From Diospyros lotus (lineage: Eukaryota; Streptophyta; Magnoliopsida; Ericales; Ebenaceae), in assembly GCF_014633365.1 (NCBI RefSeq), contig NC_068343.1, positions 30,039,307 to 30,103,306 of the forward strand: a stretch of 64,000 bases of DNA. Direction: 5' to 3'. Shown here piece after piece: positions 45,346-56,440 of this stretch. The position numbers and the translations under genes are program-made. Numbering within the stretch: position 1 is the first letter of the stretch; every line of letters begins with the position of its first letter. The notes beneath the pieces were generated by a model. It worked only from the letters and a program-made list of their open reading frames with translations. It made no database searches and was not told the DNA's origin.

Positions 45346-46540
45346 TCAATTGTCCGCCGATGGGGGTGGTGGCGGGTCTCGTGCCGTCATGAGTTGGGCG
45401 ACCATGGTCATCATAGCCTCATGGTTGGAACGCATGTCTGCTCGAAGTTTGTTTAGTCCCGCTTGCAGGAGTTGGAACTGTGTAGATGTGTTCTCCCTAT
45501 CTTGTTGTAGCTGGTTCTGAATGGCTTCTAGAATAGGGCCAAAATTCACCCCTCCTGGTCATTGTCGGGGCGGTGGTCGAACTGTAAGCTACACCTCTGG
45601 TTCAATCATCTCCTCAGCTTCATCTCCCTTAACTTCATCGCCCTTGGCTTCATCCGCTAAGCGTGTTTCATGTCGGTGCTGAGCAATTTGAGTTTGGGAC
45701 TGACGAATTGTGTAGAGGCCGATCGTGATGGGCTTCGTCTTATCAGCTTCAGATGATGATAGTGGAACTCGAGCCCTCTTGCACAACGCCGATATGAGAG
45801 ACAGGAAGTATATCTGCCGCTTATTGCCTTTGGTATGGGGCCAATGCCATAATTTGGTAGAAAATGCGCTCACCGAAATTCAAATCGTGCTCTATGGCGA
45901 TTGCGTAAAGCCGCTGCATCCGTGAATGACAAATCTCTGTCATATGAGAGGAAGGGGCAATGTTGTAGGAAAGAATGTAGTGAAGCACTTTGAGCTTGAG
46001 GTTTAGCTCATTATGCATCACTATGTTGCTACGAGGCCACTATGGGGTAATGTCTTCATTGAAACAGCAATGGGCAACTTGGTTCCAGTCCTCGATGTCT
46101 GGCACGTCTGTCCCTTCGACCACTTGATAATATTGTTGTATCACTGCCGGGCTGAATGGTACCCACATCCCCCGAACGTAAGTATGGAATGCATGGTTGT
46201 CGTCCTCGTCGTCATCAGCCCCGATAATGTTTGGGTTAAGATTTGCGAAAAATTTGCACACTAGGGCTGGATATACCTTGTGAGGCATCGAAGAAAACTT
46301 CTCCCACTTCTTGGAATAGATCAGTTCGGTGACGCCGGTGGGTTCGAAATTCAACAAATCAACCTCCATTTCTTTGTGCAGAGTCCAGGTGGCAATGACA
46401 CTGGCTCGTTCTTTCGCATGGGGAGTGTGGTACACTTGATATTGAGGTGGGGCGACACATGCCCTTTTGGAAACACTAGAGCTCTCAGCTATGGCCTTGC
46501 CCTTGCTCGCGGTGTGCAAATTATGGGTTTTGGGTGGCAT
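45346..46540 (-). pseudogene. Plant-transposon-protein ORF within element H
   Basis: The likely start is MPPKTHN at 46,540. The part at 46,400-46,040 reads YSKKWEKFSSMPHKVYPALV, then FFANLN, VRGMWVPFSPAVIQQYYQV, resembling the putative plant transposon protein domain (PF20167-like). Homology continues at 46,021-45,830 (NELNLKLKVLHYILSYNIAP) and 45,820-45,740. The C-terminus (45,549-45,346) is a short coiled-coil-like helix ending in a Pro run. Breaks are a TAG at about 46,040, a frame change near 45,835 and a stop at 45,589. The role in transposition is unknown. It is convergent with the transposase. Confidence 0.6.
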
Positions 46541-48075
46541 GTTCAAGCTTGGAAGTATACATGAAACCAATAGGAGTAGACATAAGCTATGGGTACCAAA
46601 ATCACAACGAAATAGAGTAAAAATAAGGCCCACCAAACCTCCGAAAATATAAACCAAACTACCTAAATTTATGGTGCCATATGAGTGCAAATAGTAGGTG
46701 CGGTATTTCATCGAACACCTAACATGCATATTAGAGATAAACACATGAAATAAGAAGTTGAAGGTGCAAGATCTCCCAAAAGTAAAAGCCACAAACTCCA
46801 CTACCAAAGCACACCAAACCGTGCCCCAATCCCCATCTATACATCTTTATATATCCACAAATGAACAAATATCTCATATTCCTTCCATGAACAAAAAATA
46901 GTCAAGGAATACCTGAACAATTCGTAGATGCAAGCATAGAAGCAACTACGTTGTATGGATTCGGGACACAAATCCTAACAACGATTCATTGGCAATGGGG
47001 TAGAGGGCGGTTTGGGAGGTTGGGTAAGAGGGAGAGGGGTTTTGGGAAAAAAGAGAAAGAAGCATAGAAAAGAGGGATAGGGGCTGCTTTAATAAGCCGC
47101 CCCTATCCCAAAAAAAAAAAAAAATGGCGGGTCACGGCATGCATGCCACCGCCCGCCCGTGAGCCACAGCCTCGCTACTGCTCGCAGAAGCCTAGGCATG
47201 CATGCATGCCGCGGGCCTACCGCGAGTGGCCGTAAGCCAGCCTCGTGGCCACTCGCAACACGGCCAGGTTTAGTTGGCCAACTAAACCCGGCTCGGGCTT
47301 AGTTGGCCAACTAAGCCTTTTTTTTATATTTTTTATTTTTTTCTTTGTGTTTTGTACCTATCCCCGTGTTCCATTAGCCGTCAGAGGATCTTTGGTGACA
47401 CTCTTAGCGTGAAATAATATAGAATGCAAAGAAAATTGTTATAAGATGTGCTTCATGATTGAGTGATCAATATCTTTAGGGTCAAGTGTTATAACTTATT
47501 ACTTACCATGAACATTGGACCAATATGTCATGAAATGTGATTTCATTAACAATCATTTTGTAATTTTGGGCCTGTACCTACACCCACCGAATCAAGAAAG
47601 TCAAAAAAAATTGCAAAAGAAAACAAATAAATATTACGCCGGGCTTAGTTGCCTAACTAAGCCTGACTTGGCTTAGTTGGCCAACTAGACCCGATTTTTT
47701 TTTTTTTTTTTTTTTTTGCGGGGGGGGTGTTTATACCAATCCCCATATGGCATGAAATGCGATTTCATTAACAATATTTTTTTAATTTTGGGCCCGTACC
47801 TTCACACCTACACCCACCCAACCAAGAAAGGCAAAATCAATTATAAAAATTTTGGCAGAGTATCCTCTATTTCCAGGCCATTGAACCTGTATTCAGTCTC
47901 TATGTTCAACAAGGTACTACCACTTATCCACAACACATACCACCATATGAACCTGAACTACACTACTTGCTATGTCTATATACATCATTTGAACCAATAG
48001 AATAATACACAACAAAACACCACAATGGTTGTGAAAGGAAAAAACATATACATTTACAAGATATACTGTGATATA
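46541..48075. repeat. Non-coding part of element H with palindromic repeats
   Basis: Two pairs of near-perfect palindromes occur: 47,269-47,322 (tttagttggccaactaaa, cttagttggccaactaag) and 47,641-47,690 (cttagttgcctaactaag, then cttagttggccaactaga). A segment of about 80 bases, catgaaatgtgatttcattaacaat...ttttgggcc.gtacct, is also duplicated at 47,530 and 47,751. T and G homopolymers lie at 47,696-47,726. No gene. Confidence 0.7.
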
Positions 48076-51000
48076 CTATACTCTATTTCCATGTCCATAC
48101 AACAATATTCCTATCTGCTTACGGAGGGTACGGACATCATCCAACGTCTGGTGTGTCTCCCAATGATCCTTATTATGCCTCAAAATGTCCTCGATGTACT
48201 TGATAATGTAGCACCCGCAACTGGCCCTGTATTAGACATTGTCAAAATAGCATGACAACATAACCATATTTCAATTTAATTGAAAAATGAATCTATAGCC
48301 ATATTTTTTCAATTCTAACAACATACCCATCTGGTTGCTGAGGTAGAGGCACTTGTTGAGGATCGATACTCTCTACATCCCATTTTCTATGTGCATTCAC
48401 AGGTGCAGTTTCATGCTCGTAATATGCACTGCTCCTCGAGATAATAGGTAAGAGGCACTCTAGTGGTTTTACAGATTCTACCCTCATCCTCTTGATATCT
48501 TCACTCTTTGTGTGGGGGTCGTATATGACAAGTTTCCTCTCTTTAAAGCAAATCCTTACGAGGATCCAATGATAATTCCCAACATTACATGGGAGCAACA
48601 CTTGCATTTTCAATATGTTAGTCATTAGAAAATAAATATATCAATAATAAATGAATAGCACTTACATAGTCGACCGTCCACCAAGGGAGATTATTGTCAA
48701 TGCCCCCGTCAACGAAACCAGTCCATTCGTTCGGGACAGTCGCCTTAGAAGACATGAAATGCTTCCTGTTGCCCTCATATTTGTCATTCCATAATCTTCC
48801 TACACACAACTGCAAAAAATTAAAATAAAAACATTGATCACATACTAAATTGAGATGCAACAAAAATGAGTGAGTAATTTAAGATGTGTGCAGCACTCAC
48901 AAAAAGTGTGGTCAACATGATAGCGTAGTTTGTGTTATATAGCAGACAAGACTATTTACATATAATATTTCTGAGGCAATACAAATAACTGTCGATGTGA
49001 TAACCCTCGAACTACTTGGTCTCATCCTCTATGCAACGGAAGTCACTCGAGTATAGGTTTACAATGTAACTCGTGTGAAGACTACAATAACAAAGATTTA
49101 TTTAATTTATAAGGGTAAGAATGTAAAAGTAAATAGACAAAAACTGGCATTTGTTACTTACCAAATTTCTTCTGTTGAGCCTATGAACTCAATGTAACCC
49201 TTAGGAAGGTTAGGATCATCGCCCCCACTTGCTCGGGCACTGATGGCACTATCTCCAAGTCCGCCACTAAGTCGAGAACAGGCGGCACTTAATCGAGTAC
49301 AGGCAGCCCTGTAACCACATCTTGCACTGAGTCTAGTGCTGGCAGCCCTGTCTCTATATCTGGCACTGAGTCTAGTGTCGGCAACCCTGTCACCACATTT
49401 GGCACTGAGTCTAGTACCTGCAACCCTGTCTCCACATCCAACACTAAGTCAAGAATCGACGACACTGAGTCGTGTACTGCCGACACTGAATCGTGTACTA
49501 GAGGCACTGTCTCCAAGTCCGGCCCCTCTAACGCGGCATCCTTCTTTCTTCTCTTCTATCGGGTGGGATCAGTAAAAGGTGGTTGACGAAACTGTGATGG
49601 TAATCAGTCTAGCATAGTTTTCCTACCAACCCTATCCGCTTCCTCCTGCAACTGTACAAAACAAACAGTTACAATTTGATTCTTCAGAATGATGTGTGTA
49701 ATATGTATAAAAGTGAATTTGGAGCTTACTCGAGATGTAGATGTCTGGTCCTTCTCGTCGTGATGATCAGGATCTATCTGATCACAACCATGATGCTAAT
49801 GATCGCCATCATCACTATGATCTGGGGAATCATCAATAGGAGGGACACGTAGATGAACGAACAGGGCTGCTTGTCCCCTCTCTAATCGCCTCAGTCGTGA
49901 GCTAATTTCACCTATTTCCTTGTCAAAACATGTCCTCATTTCACCCATTTCCCTGTCAAACCTTGCGCTCATCTGACAAATTTCCCCATCCATCCTCTGC
50001 AACAGCTCCAACGTTCGAGTCAGCATCTCGGTGATCTGCAAAAAGCAAAAATTAAAAATAAAAAATAATTACACAATAATTGATATCAAAAATATTATTA
50101 TAATAATCATATGATCTTGTCCGCGGTGCGGACTGTTAGGGAGTCCTGCCTCCTGCCCAGCCTCCTCTCCCTCTTCATCCTCCTTCTCCCCTACCTTCTC
50201 ATCCCAGTGTATCCTACGCTCCTCCTCCTCATCCCTACCATCCCTGCCTCCACCACCATCCCTACCTCCACCCTCATTCTCATCCCCACCATCCCTCCCT
50301 CCACCCTCCCAGCCTCCACCACCATCCCTACCTCCACCCTCCTCCTCATCCCCACCCTCCCTGCCTCTACCTTCCTCCTCATCCTCTTCGCCACTGCCAC
50401 CCCCTAATTTGTGGACGTTAACACCAACTGAATGCTGAGGGTTAAAGGACCTCAAAAAATTTGTGTCCCGCTCAGCTTCGGTGGGCTCGAGCGTCGTACT
50501 CGATCCTCGTGCCTACAAAATTATAATTACATACATATTATATAAAAAAAACAAATAAACAAAATTTTAGGATTTGATTACACACTTACATTCATAAGGC
50601 ATTCATCGAAATTTTTTATTTGTGGCCTTTTCTTAGATAACCATTTTCTGCACCTGGGAATGATTACTGGGTCGGATAGTCTAATGGCCCATTTATTCTC
50701 AACCCATGGGAATGTTTCAATCAACCACCATTGTAAAGAGCAAAAAAAAAATTATAACAAAAAACAAACAAAACAAAAACAAACGTTTAGTTAGTATAGA
50801 CAATAATCATCATACATATATGTAATACAATAGGGAGAGTAACATATATTAATTGTACCTGAAACGCCAACACAAAACCATAAAGGTTAACTTTCTTCCC
50901 AATCTCACCAGTCAGCTTCTCCTCGCTCGTGGCTAGACGGAGATAATGTAGACTCTGGCTATAGACGTATGTCCCCCAAGGGAAAGCCTAAAATGCTTGT

Positions 51001-51581
51001 AAATCCTCAGCCAAAGTCCACATGAAATTGTCCACAAATGCGCGCTCATCGTGCCCAAACAATATCATATAAACCACAACAATGTAAACCAATTTCAAGA
51101 CATCCTCTGAAACTAGCTCATGTCTGCTACTAAGTAGTAATATGATGTCGTCTCCAGTCACCAACTGTTGTTGTATTGGAAATAGTCGAGCACATAAACT
51201 ATTCGACTCAACGGGCCTTGCTTCAAGGATTGTCTTATCAATCGGCCCAAATCGAAGTCCACTAATAAGGATGAACTCCTGCTTCCCGTACCTGTATGAC
51301 TTACCACCAATCTCAAACCACATTTCATTGTGGCGAGCACCCAGAAATGTCACCTCCCTAACCAGAACTTGATATATCAACTGTGGTGCACTCAAATGGA
51401 GGGATAGAGTGATCTCCATGAAATGTCCTAATGGACCTTGCACAAATCTATTGAACAATCCATATTGGATGAGAGCCTCATGAACTATCCCGAGGTTTTT
51501 TATCCCACAGTGAGTAGTGACCCGTGTTCTTGGTACTCGGTTAGCATGAACATATGTAAATTGCCTTTGTTGGTCATCCAT
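48076..51581 (-). pseudogene. DUF1985/Ulp1 SUMO-protease-like gene of element H
   Basis: The start is MDDQQRQF at 51,581. The first exon carries a DUF1985-like domain (NEMWFEIGGKSYRYGKQEF, LISGLRFG). A TAG at 50,988, one transition from CAG, interrupts it, and the frame continues with FPWGTYVYSQ to a donor at 50,858. The expected acceptor near 50,732 reads AA, perhaps mutated. Middle parts (50,455-49,290) are Gly/Glu/Asp-rich, a short coiled coil and a 12-residue repeat. The C48 protease domain is at about 48,800-48,100: His in NYHWILVRI, Asp in VIYDPHT, Gln in PLPQQPDG. After a 100-base intron (48,326-48,227) joined in phase comes the catalytic Cys in SCGCYIIKYIEDIL, ending at 48,076. Ulp1 proteases cleave SUMO; the role in transposons is unproven. 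Confidence 0.75.
49289..49516 (-). repeat. Coding tandem repeat of about 36 bases in the Ulp1 gene
   Basis: Five or so units encode 12-residue repeats of the type LDSVPDIETGLP. At DNA level the units share actgagtctagt and ccctgtc words at 36-base spacing, with related shorter units up to 49,516. Confidence 0.75.
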
Positions 51582-53156
51582 CTGTAACAAAAACAATAAA
51601 TAAATACATCCACAACAATTGGATTAGTAAGGAGAAGCAAAATTGATTTTCGTAGCCCCGCTATCGGGCCTGGAATAATAATTAATTAATTAAGATAAAC
51701 AACAGTCAAATTTGAAAAAAACTAAAACTAATATAAGAAAACAAATTTACTAAACTAATTGAGAAGATGTGATACAAAAAAAAGCCCATTGAAATCCACC
51801 GTGGACTTCCTGAGCTCCCTTTCTTTAGCCTTACTTTCATGTGCCAGAGATCATCAACTTGATTGTAAAACACAATTAGTTTAAGTGGATGAATTAAGCT
51901 TTCACTCTTTTGGAGAGATCAACCAATTTAAAACTGAATGTAGGCAAAAAAATGAAAGATTGCAACACACAGGAGATTAGAGTGGTTCAACAACCTGTTT
52001 ACTCTGCTACCTTATCTCTCAACCAAGAATTTAGTTAATCCAAACTTACTTTTGAATAGTTTTTGAATAGACTCAAAGCTACAAACCTTTATAACAAATA
52101 GCTTCTTACAACAGGCTCAGCCACAACCAATTCCCTTTCAAAGGGTCAAGGTTAACCTTTATAATTTCATAATAAAGTGATACAAAAAAATACAAGAAAA
52201 GGTTACAAGTGATAAGACACTTCTCTTGATTGTACATAGAGATATAAGAATGTGAATGGATAAGCACGACCCGTCTTTTCTTCTCTTTTCAAAAGATCAC
52301 AAGCAATGAAGCTCACTTAAAGGTTTTTAGATCTCGGATAGGTAGTTTTAGCTTCATAGTGAAAAAAGTTAATTTGAAATTATTTAATTAATTGCCCAAC
52401 CAAAACATACGTAAATCAATCATTGATGTCGTTTAATTATTTGTGGAGATCCTTTTTTGGAATTAGGAAAAGAAACTCAAATCAAATTATATTTTTTTTG
52501 TCCTTTATTCTGTATTTGTATGAAACGACAAAGAAATGAAAACTTCGAATTAAATTTTTTTCTCCATTATTTTCCTATTTTTGTATGACACATTTTTTCT
52601 TTTCTTTTGTATTTGTACTTGTATGACTATTTTCTCTATTCAATCTTGTATTTGTATTCTAAATTATTTTTTCATATTTTTCTGTATATTGAAACTTGTA
52701 TTTATATTATAAACTTGTATTTTTTACTATTAATATCATTTTTTTTATTTTTTTCGGGCCATACAAAAATAATTTTTTTTATCACTATCAGGCTTCAAAT
52801 TAAGCCCGATAGGGGCTTCAGGCACAACCCTGTCAAGCCTAATTTGGCCCTTAGGCCCGATAGGTCTTAAGGCGGAAGAAGACCTATCTGGCCAAAATCC
52901 CAATATTGAATAGACAAACTCAATATTCTGTTTGAAATAACAATAAAATTATTATTGAAGCACTCAATATCTTGTTGTTCTTCAAGCAAATTGAAATAAA
53001 AATAAAATAAATTAAACTTCTGTTTACATTTGAAGTAGAATAGGACATAAATTGAATACAATTAATATTAATTAACTCTTATTATAAGAAAAATATATAA
53101 ATAAATAAAAAGTATAAATTTACAATTTTTCTTTTTTTATTTTTTTAATTTTTAGA
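51582..53156. other. Non-coding part of element H
   Basis: No coding frame with a domain is visible. 51,650-51,660 and 52,784-52,885 contain short gcccgata/tatcgggc-type words like those in the right-end array. It is otherwise AT-rich (52,600-52,780). Confidence 0.45.
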
Positions 53157-53420
53157 TCCGACTTCGGGCTTCGTTGAAGATTAGGCCCGGCTACGGGCCT
53201 CGTATCAAACGAAGCCCGTAAATAGGCTTAAACTAAGCCTGTAACCGGGCTTAATCGGGCTTTGTACCGAATCGAAGCCCGATTATGGGCTTTCTCCCGA
53301 GACGAAGCCCGATTACGGGCTTCGTATTGAAACGCAGCCCGATTACGGGCTTCGTATCGAGACGAAGCTCGTAATCAGGCTTCGTATATAGACGAAGCTC
53401 GGGGGCCCCCTAACAAGACA
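53157..53420. repeat. Palindromic array inside the right end of element H
   Basis: The unit of about 43 bases, gacgaagcccgattacgggcttcgtat, is repeated about six times with changes (53,160-53,400). Each unit is itself an imperfect palindrome: GAAGCCCG faces CGGGCTTC. It mirrors the style, though not the exact word, of the array at 41,277-41,500. Confidence 0.85.
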
Positions 53421-53904
53421 GTGGCGAGCGATGGGGGCTTCCATTGACTTCGACCCAGCCGACGAAGCCCCATCGCCCCCATCGATGAAGCCCCTATCCA
53501 ATGATGGGGCTTCGAATCGCAATCGGTGGGCTTCCCTTTCGCCACCACCCAACCCAACCCACAAATCCAAATCCAAGAGAAATAAATTTTGAATTGGAAA
53601 CTGATTGAGGCTTACCTTTTGGGTTACAGTCGATTGATAATGGCTTTGGCTGTGGCGGCAGTTGGCGTTAGTGGTTGCAGTGGCAGTTGCTGTCTGCGCT
53701 CGGGTTTGGAGGAGACACATTCGGGTTTGGTGTGGGTTCCAATCGGGTTTTGGGGGTGGGTTCCAGTAGGGAGATATTTTTGTAATTTCAGTGTTTGGGG
53801 TTTCAAATGATCAAGGTTATTTTGGGGCTTTTGTGTTTTTATTTTCATTTTGAATATTTATATAAAGTGTTAGATTTAAAAATTAGGTGGTGGGGTCAGA
53901 ATTG

Positions 53905-53997
53905 AAAAAGTGACTATAGGATGTTAAATAATTTATTTGGCTAGGTTAAAAATATTTTTTCTCAGAAAAGGAGTTAAAAATAAATTTACTATTTTTA
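53905..53997 (-). repeat. Element H right terminal inverted repeat
   Basis: This is the reverse-complement partner of 40,728-40,815; aaaagtgactatag is the inner end and gttaaaaataaat the outer part. Confidence 0.65.
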
Positions 53998-54010
53998 AAG
54001 CAGTTAGTTT

Positions 54011-54240
54011 GTATAATTTCCACAAAATCAAATATGTTGCTTGCACGAGCCGACATGGATAATGAAGCCAGGGACCACCAAAGCATTTGCCTTCTTTATC
54101 CCTGTGTCTGGGATCTCCTTTAATGCTCCTTTTAACTTTCCTCCTACCGATGACAGAGGTGGGCCGGAGTAATTGCAACTCGGAGAAGCCGACAGAAAAT
54201 CAAAACTGTTCGTTGCACCAGTCGACATGGATAGTATATT
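54011..54240. repeat. Dispersed repeat, copy 2 of 2
   Basis: It is similar to 40,560-40,710. It is bounded by near-direct repeats, gttgcttgcacgagccgacatggata (54,032) and gttgcaccagtcgacatggata (54,211). The minus-strand frame of 66 residues over it has no domain. Confidence 0.6.
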
Positions 54241-55400
54241 TTTTTATTAATATTACACCTTTATATTATTTTAATTTTTAAATATAACTTAACTATATGC
54301 TATCATTATTATTTTAATTTTTTTTCTTATCATCACTTACACCCTAATATTGTTAATTGTACTTTAGTTTTATTGTTCCATTCTTTTCTTGTAAAAATTA
54401 ACATAATCTTTATTTATTATTTATATTTTTATTAAAAATAACTTTTACTTCTCAATTGGATTTTACTGTATGAGATCATTATTATTTGATTAGGTTTTTT
54501 CTTACCAACACTCACACCATAATATTGTTGTCTTTTTAATTTCACTGTTATTTTCCTTTATATTTAAAAGTTAACATATTGTTTATTTTGTATTCAATAT
54601 TTATTATTTTTATTAAAAATAGACTTTTACTTCTCAAGATAATTTTATTATATGATATCACTATTACATGATTATGTTTTCCTTATCCCTACTCACTTTT
54701 TCTTTTTGTAATTTCACTATCTCATTTTTTTAAAAAAATAATATATATAATGACATTCTATATATATAATGACATGATGGGTTTTTAGTTTATTTAGCAT
54801 AGTGAAAATTAAGGATATTAATATTTTTGTGATGCATTATAATTACTTGTACTCATGCTGATTTTTTTTTTTTTTTTTTGAATTAAGCCCCATTATTTGC
54901 GCCCTCTGTCACCTCGCCCCTGAAACTATACTAAGGAGATAAATCGAGAATATACTCCCATTGGCAAGGCTCAAACACGTGACCAAAGGCCATGAGACAC
55001 TCACAAGACCCTGCCTTTGCCTTGGGGGCTTCAAGTCGAATTTTTTTTTTTATTAACGCACCATCACGAACACTCTTGTCGTTCGGCCCTACAATTTCAG
55101 CAGAAAAGATAAATCAGGAACCACTTTCATACTTACTGCATGGAGGTGTTAGCATGTTTGATAGCCATATCTAAAGTATCGAACTAGATATTAAATAAAA
55201 ATGAATTTTCGGCATCTCATGACAATAGAAACAAAGTTGAATGGTTGGAACTATGTAATACCTACGTCTTATACAACTCCGACTACCATGGCATACCTCA
55301 GTATATATTCATAAACTTTGGAAAAAAGTAGTGCTCATCAATGTTTAGAGAAATATAGATTATAAGTATCCCTCTACTTTAGCTCTTTTTTTTTTTAAAA
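54241..55400. other. AT-rich DNA with a repeat-like insert, no gene
   Basis: 54,880-55,140 is less AT-rich, follows a T run (54,862-54,877), and contains a gctcaaacacgtgacc stretch. It looks like an inserted short interspersed or degenerate element, but no class can be supported. Confidence 0.35.
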
Positions 55401-56177
55401 AAAAAAAAAACACAAACTGCATATGAATTGGAATTATTCAACCAAAGTTATGCAGTCCAAAATTAAAGGCTGTCAGGATGTTTGATTCTGCAGAACTGGT
55501 TCTGTTTTCATAACAAACTGGAATTATATTTTAGCTCTTAAAATCCTGCAATTTAACAGCAGAAAGCCTTGTATCTTAGCTTTTAAATGCTACTAGAAGC
55601 AAGTGATTTGAACTCCTACAGCCAAAGTTATGCAACCAAAATCGTAGGCCACTAGCTAGGATCCTAATTCTGTAGAATTAATCCCAACTTCAAACAAAAA
55701 CTGGTATTGTGTTTGATATGTTAAAATTCTGAAAATTTAACCAAAAATACTCCTATTTCTTAGCTTTCAATTGACACTAGTTTCAAGTATTTTAGACTAC
55801 CACAGACAAAGTTATGCATAAAAAAATTCAAGGCTGTCCCGTTATGACACAGCAGAACATGTTTCTGTTGTACAGCATGTTGATAGCAGAAAATTAGATC
55901 TCTGAACTAACCTCATTACATCCACTCTTTTCTCTTGATACTTCATATACATTACCATTCTTATTTTATAGATATTGCTTAAAATTCTTAACAAGATATC
56001 TACACCATACATGGTTACTAACACAAGAGTTTAATCTACACTTAAGCACATGTACTGCCCCTTTTGAAGGAGATTTATACATATGAACTACCAATTCATA
56101 TATGATCTTGGTGGAGGGAAATCAAATACCACACTAAAGTAGGGAAGGAAAAAAAAAAAAAAAATCTAGATGTTACA
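55401..56177 (-). repeat. Element C 3' LTR, start portion, with about 185-bp tandem repeats
   Basis: On the minus strand the LTR starts TGTAACATCTAG at 56,177, right after the polypurine tract of a chromovirus. It contains three diverged tandem units (about 55,434, 55,619 and 55,803), each beginning accaaagttatgca and carrying an aggctgtc/aggccact word and a ctgcagaa/ctgtagaa word. The left end of the LTR was not found. Confidence 0.65.
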
Positions 56178-56178
56178 A

Positions 56179-56195
56179 TTCTCCCCTCCTTTTTG
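56179..56195 (-). other. Polypurine tract of element C
   Basis: On the minus strand AAAAAGGAGGGGAGAAT lies immediately before the LTR start TGTAACATC, the usual gypsy arrangement. Confidence 0.75.
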
Positions 56196-56218
56196 GAATT
56201 TTGTCCCCAAAATTTAGT

Positions 56219-56440
56219 TACCTCAAACAAAGAGTGCTGGATAGGATGTCCTCATCTCTGCCTCAGTCTCTCATGTGGCCTCCTCAGGGGTTAGCCCCTT
56301 CCAAGCCACCTTGACTAAAGGAATGCTCTTGCCTATGAGTTGCTTGACCTTAGTATCTACTACACTTTCTGGTTCTATAAAATAAGTGAAATTCTCTTGT
56401 AAATGCACTGGTTCATACTCAAGAATGTGTGAAGGGTCTG
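56219..56440 (-). pseudogene. Element C integrase end and chromodomain
   Basis: Minus-strand reading gives DPSHILEYEPVHLQENFTYF, then SIPLVKVAWKGLTPEEAT, the chromodomain-like C-terminus of chromovirus integrase. A TGA replaces the conserved Trp codon after EEAT (near 56,270). The remaining frame continues to a stop near 56,225. The 5' part of the same gene lies at 59,505-59,760, separated by an inserted LTR. Confidence 0.85.

Larger units (their letters stand above)
40715..54010 (+). mobile_element. Element H: large Ulp1-carrying Mutator-like element (Kaonashi-like), degenerate
   Basis: The limits are set by imperfect terminal inverted repeats: 40,728-40,815 is similar to the reverse complement of 53,905-53,997. 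Shared features are TTTTTAAC near the outside and CTATAG(T/C)CACTTTT on the inside. Within lie a transposase on plus, a plant-transposon-protein ORF on minus and a DUF1985/Ulp1 protease gene on minus. Arrays of short palindromes occur just inside both ends. Mutator-like elements carrying Ulp1-like genes (Kaonashi) are known in rice and Arabidopsis. A clear 9-bp target duplication was not found; ATAATT words flank both ends. Confidence 0.65.

Noticed and set aside
50069..50455. Gly/Glu/Asp-rich minus frame read as a separate gene
   Set aside because: Low-complexity repeat of GGA-type codons; treated as a linker of the DUF1985/Ulp1 gene at most. The plus-strand Pro/Thr frame is its shadow.
41277..53420. 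Palindromic arrays as CRISPR
   Set aside because: Units are contiguous or without unique spacers, in a plant genome with no cas genes.
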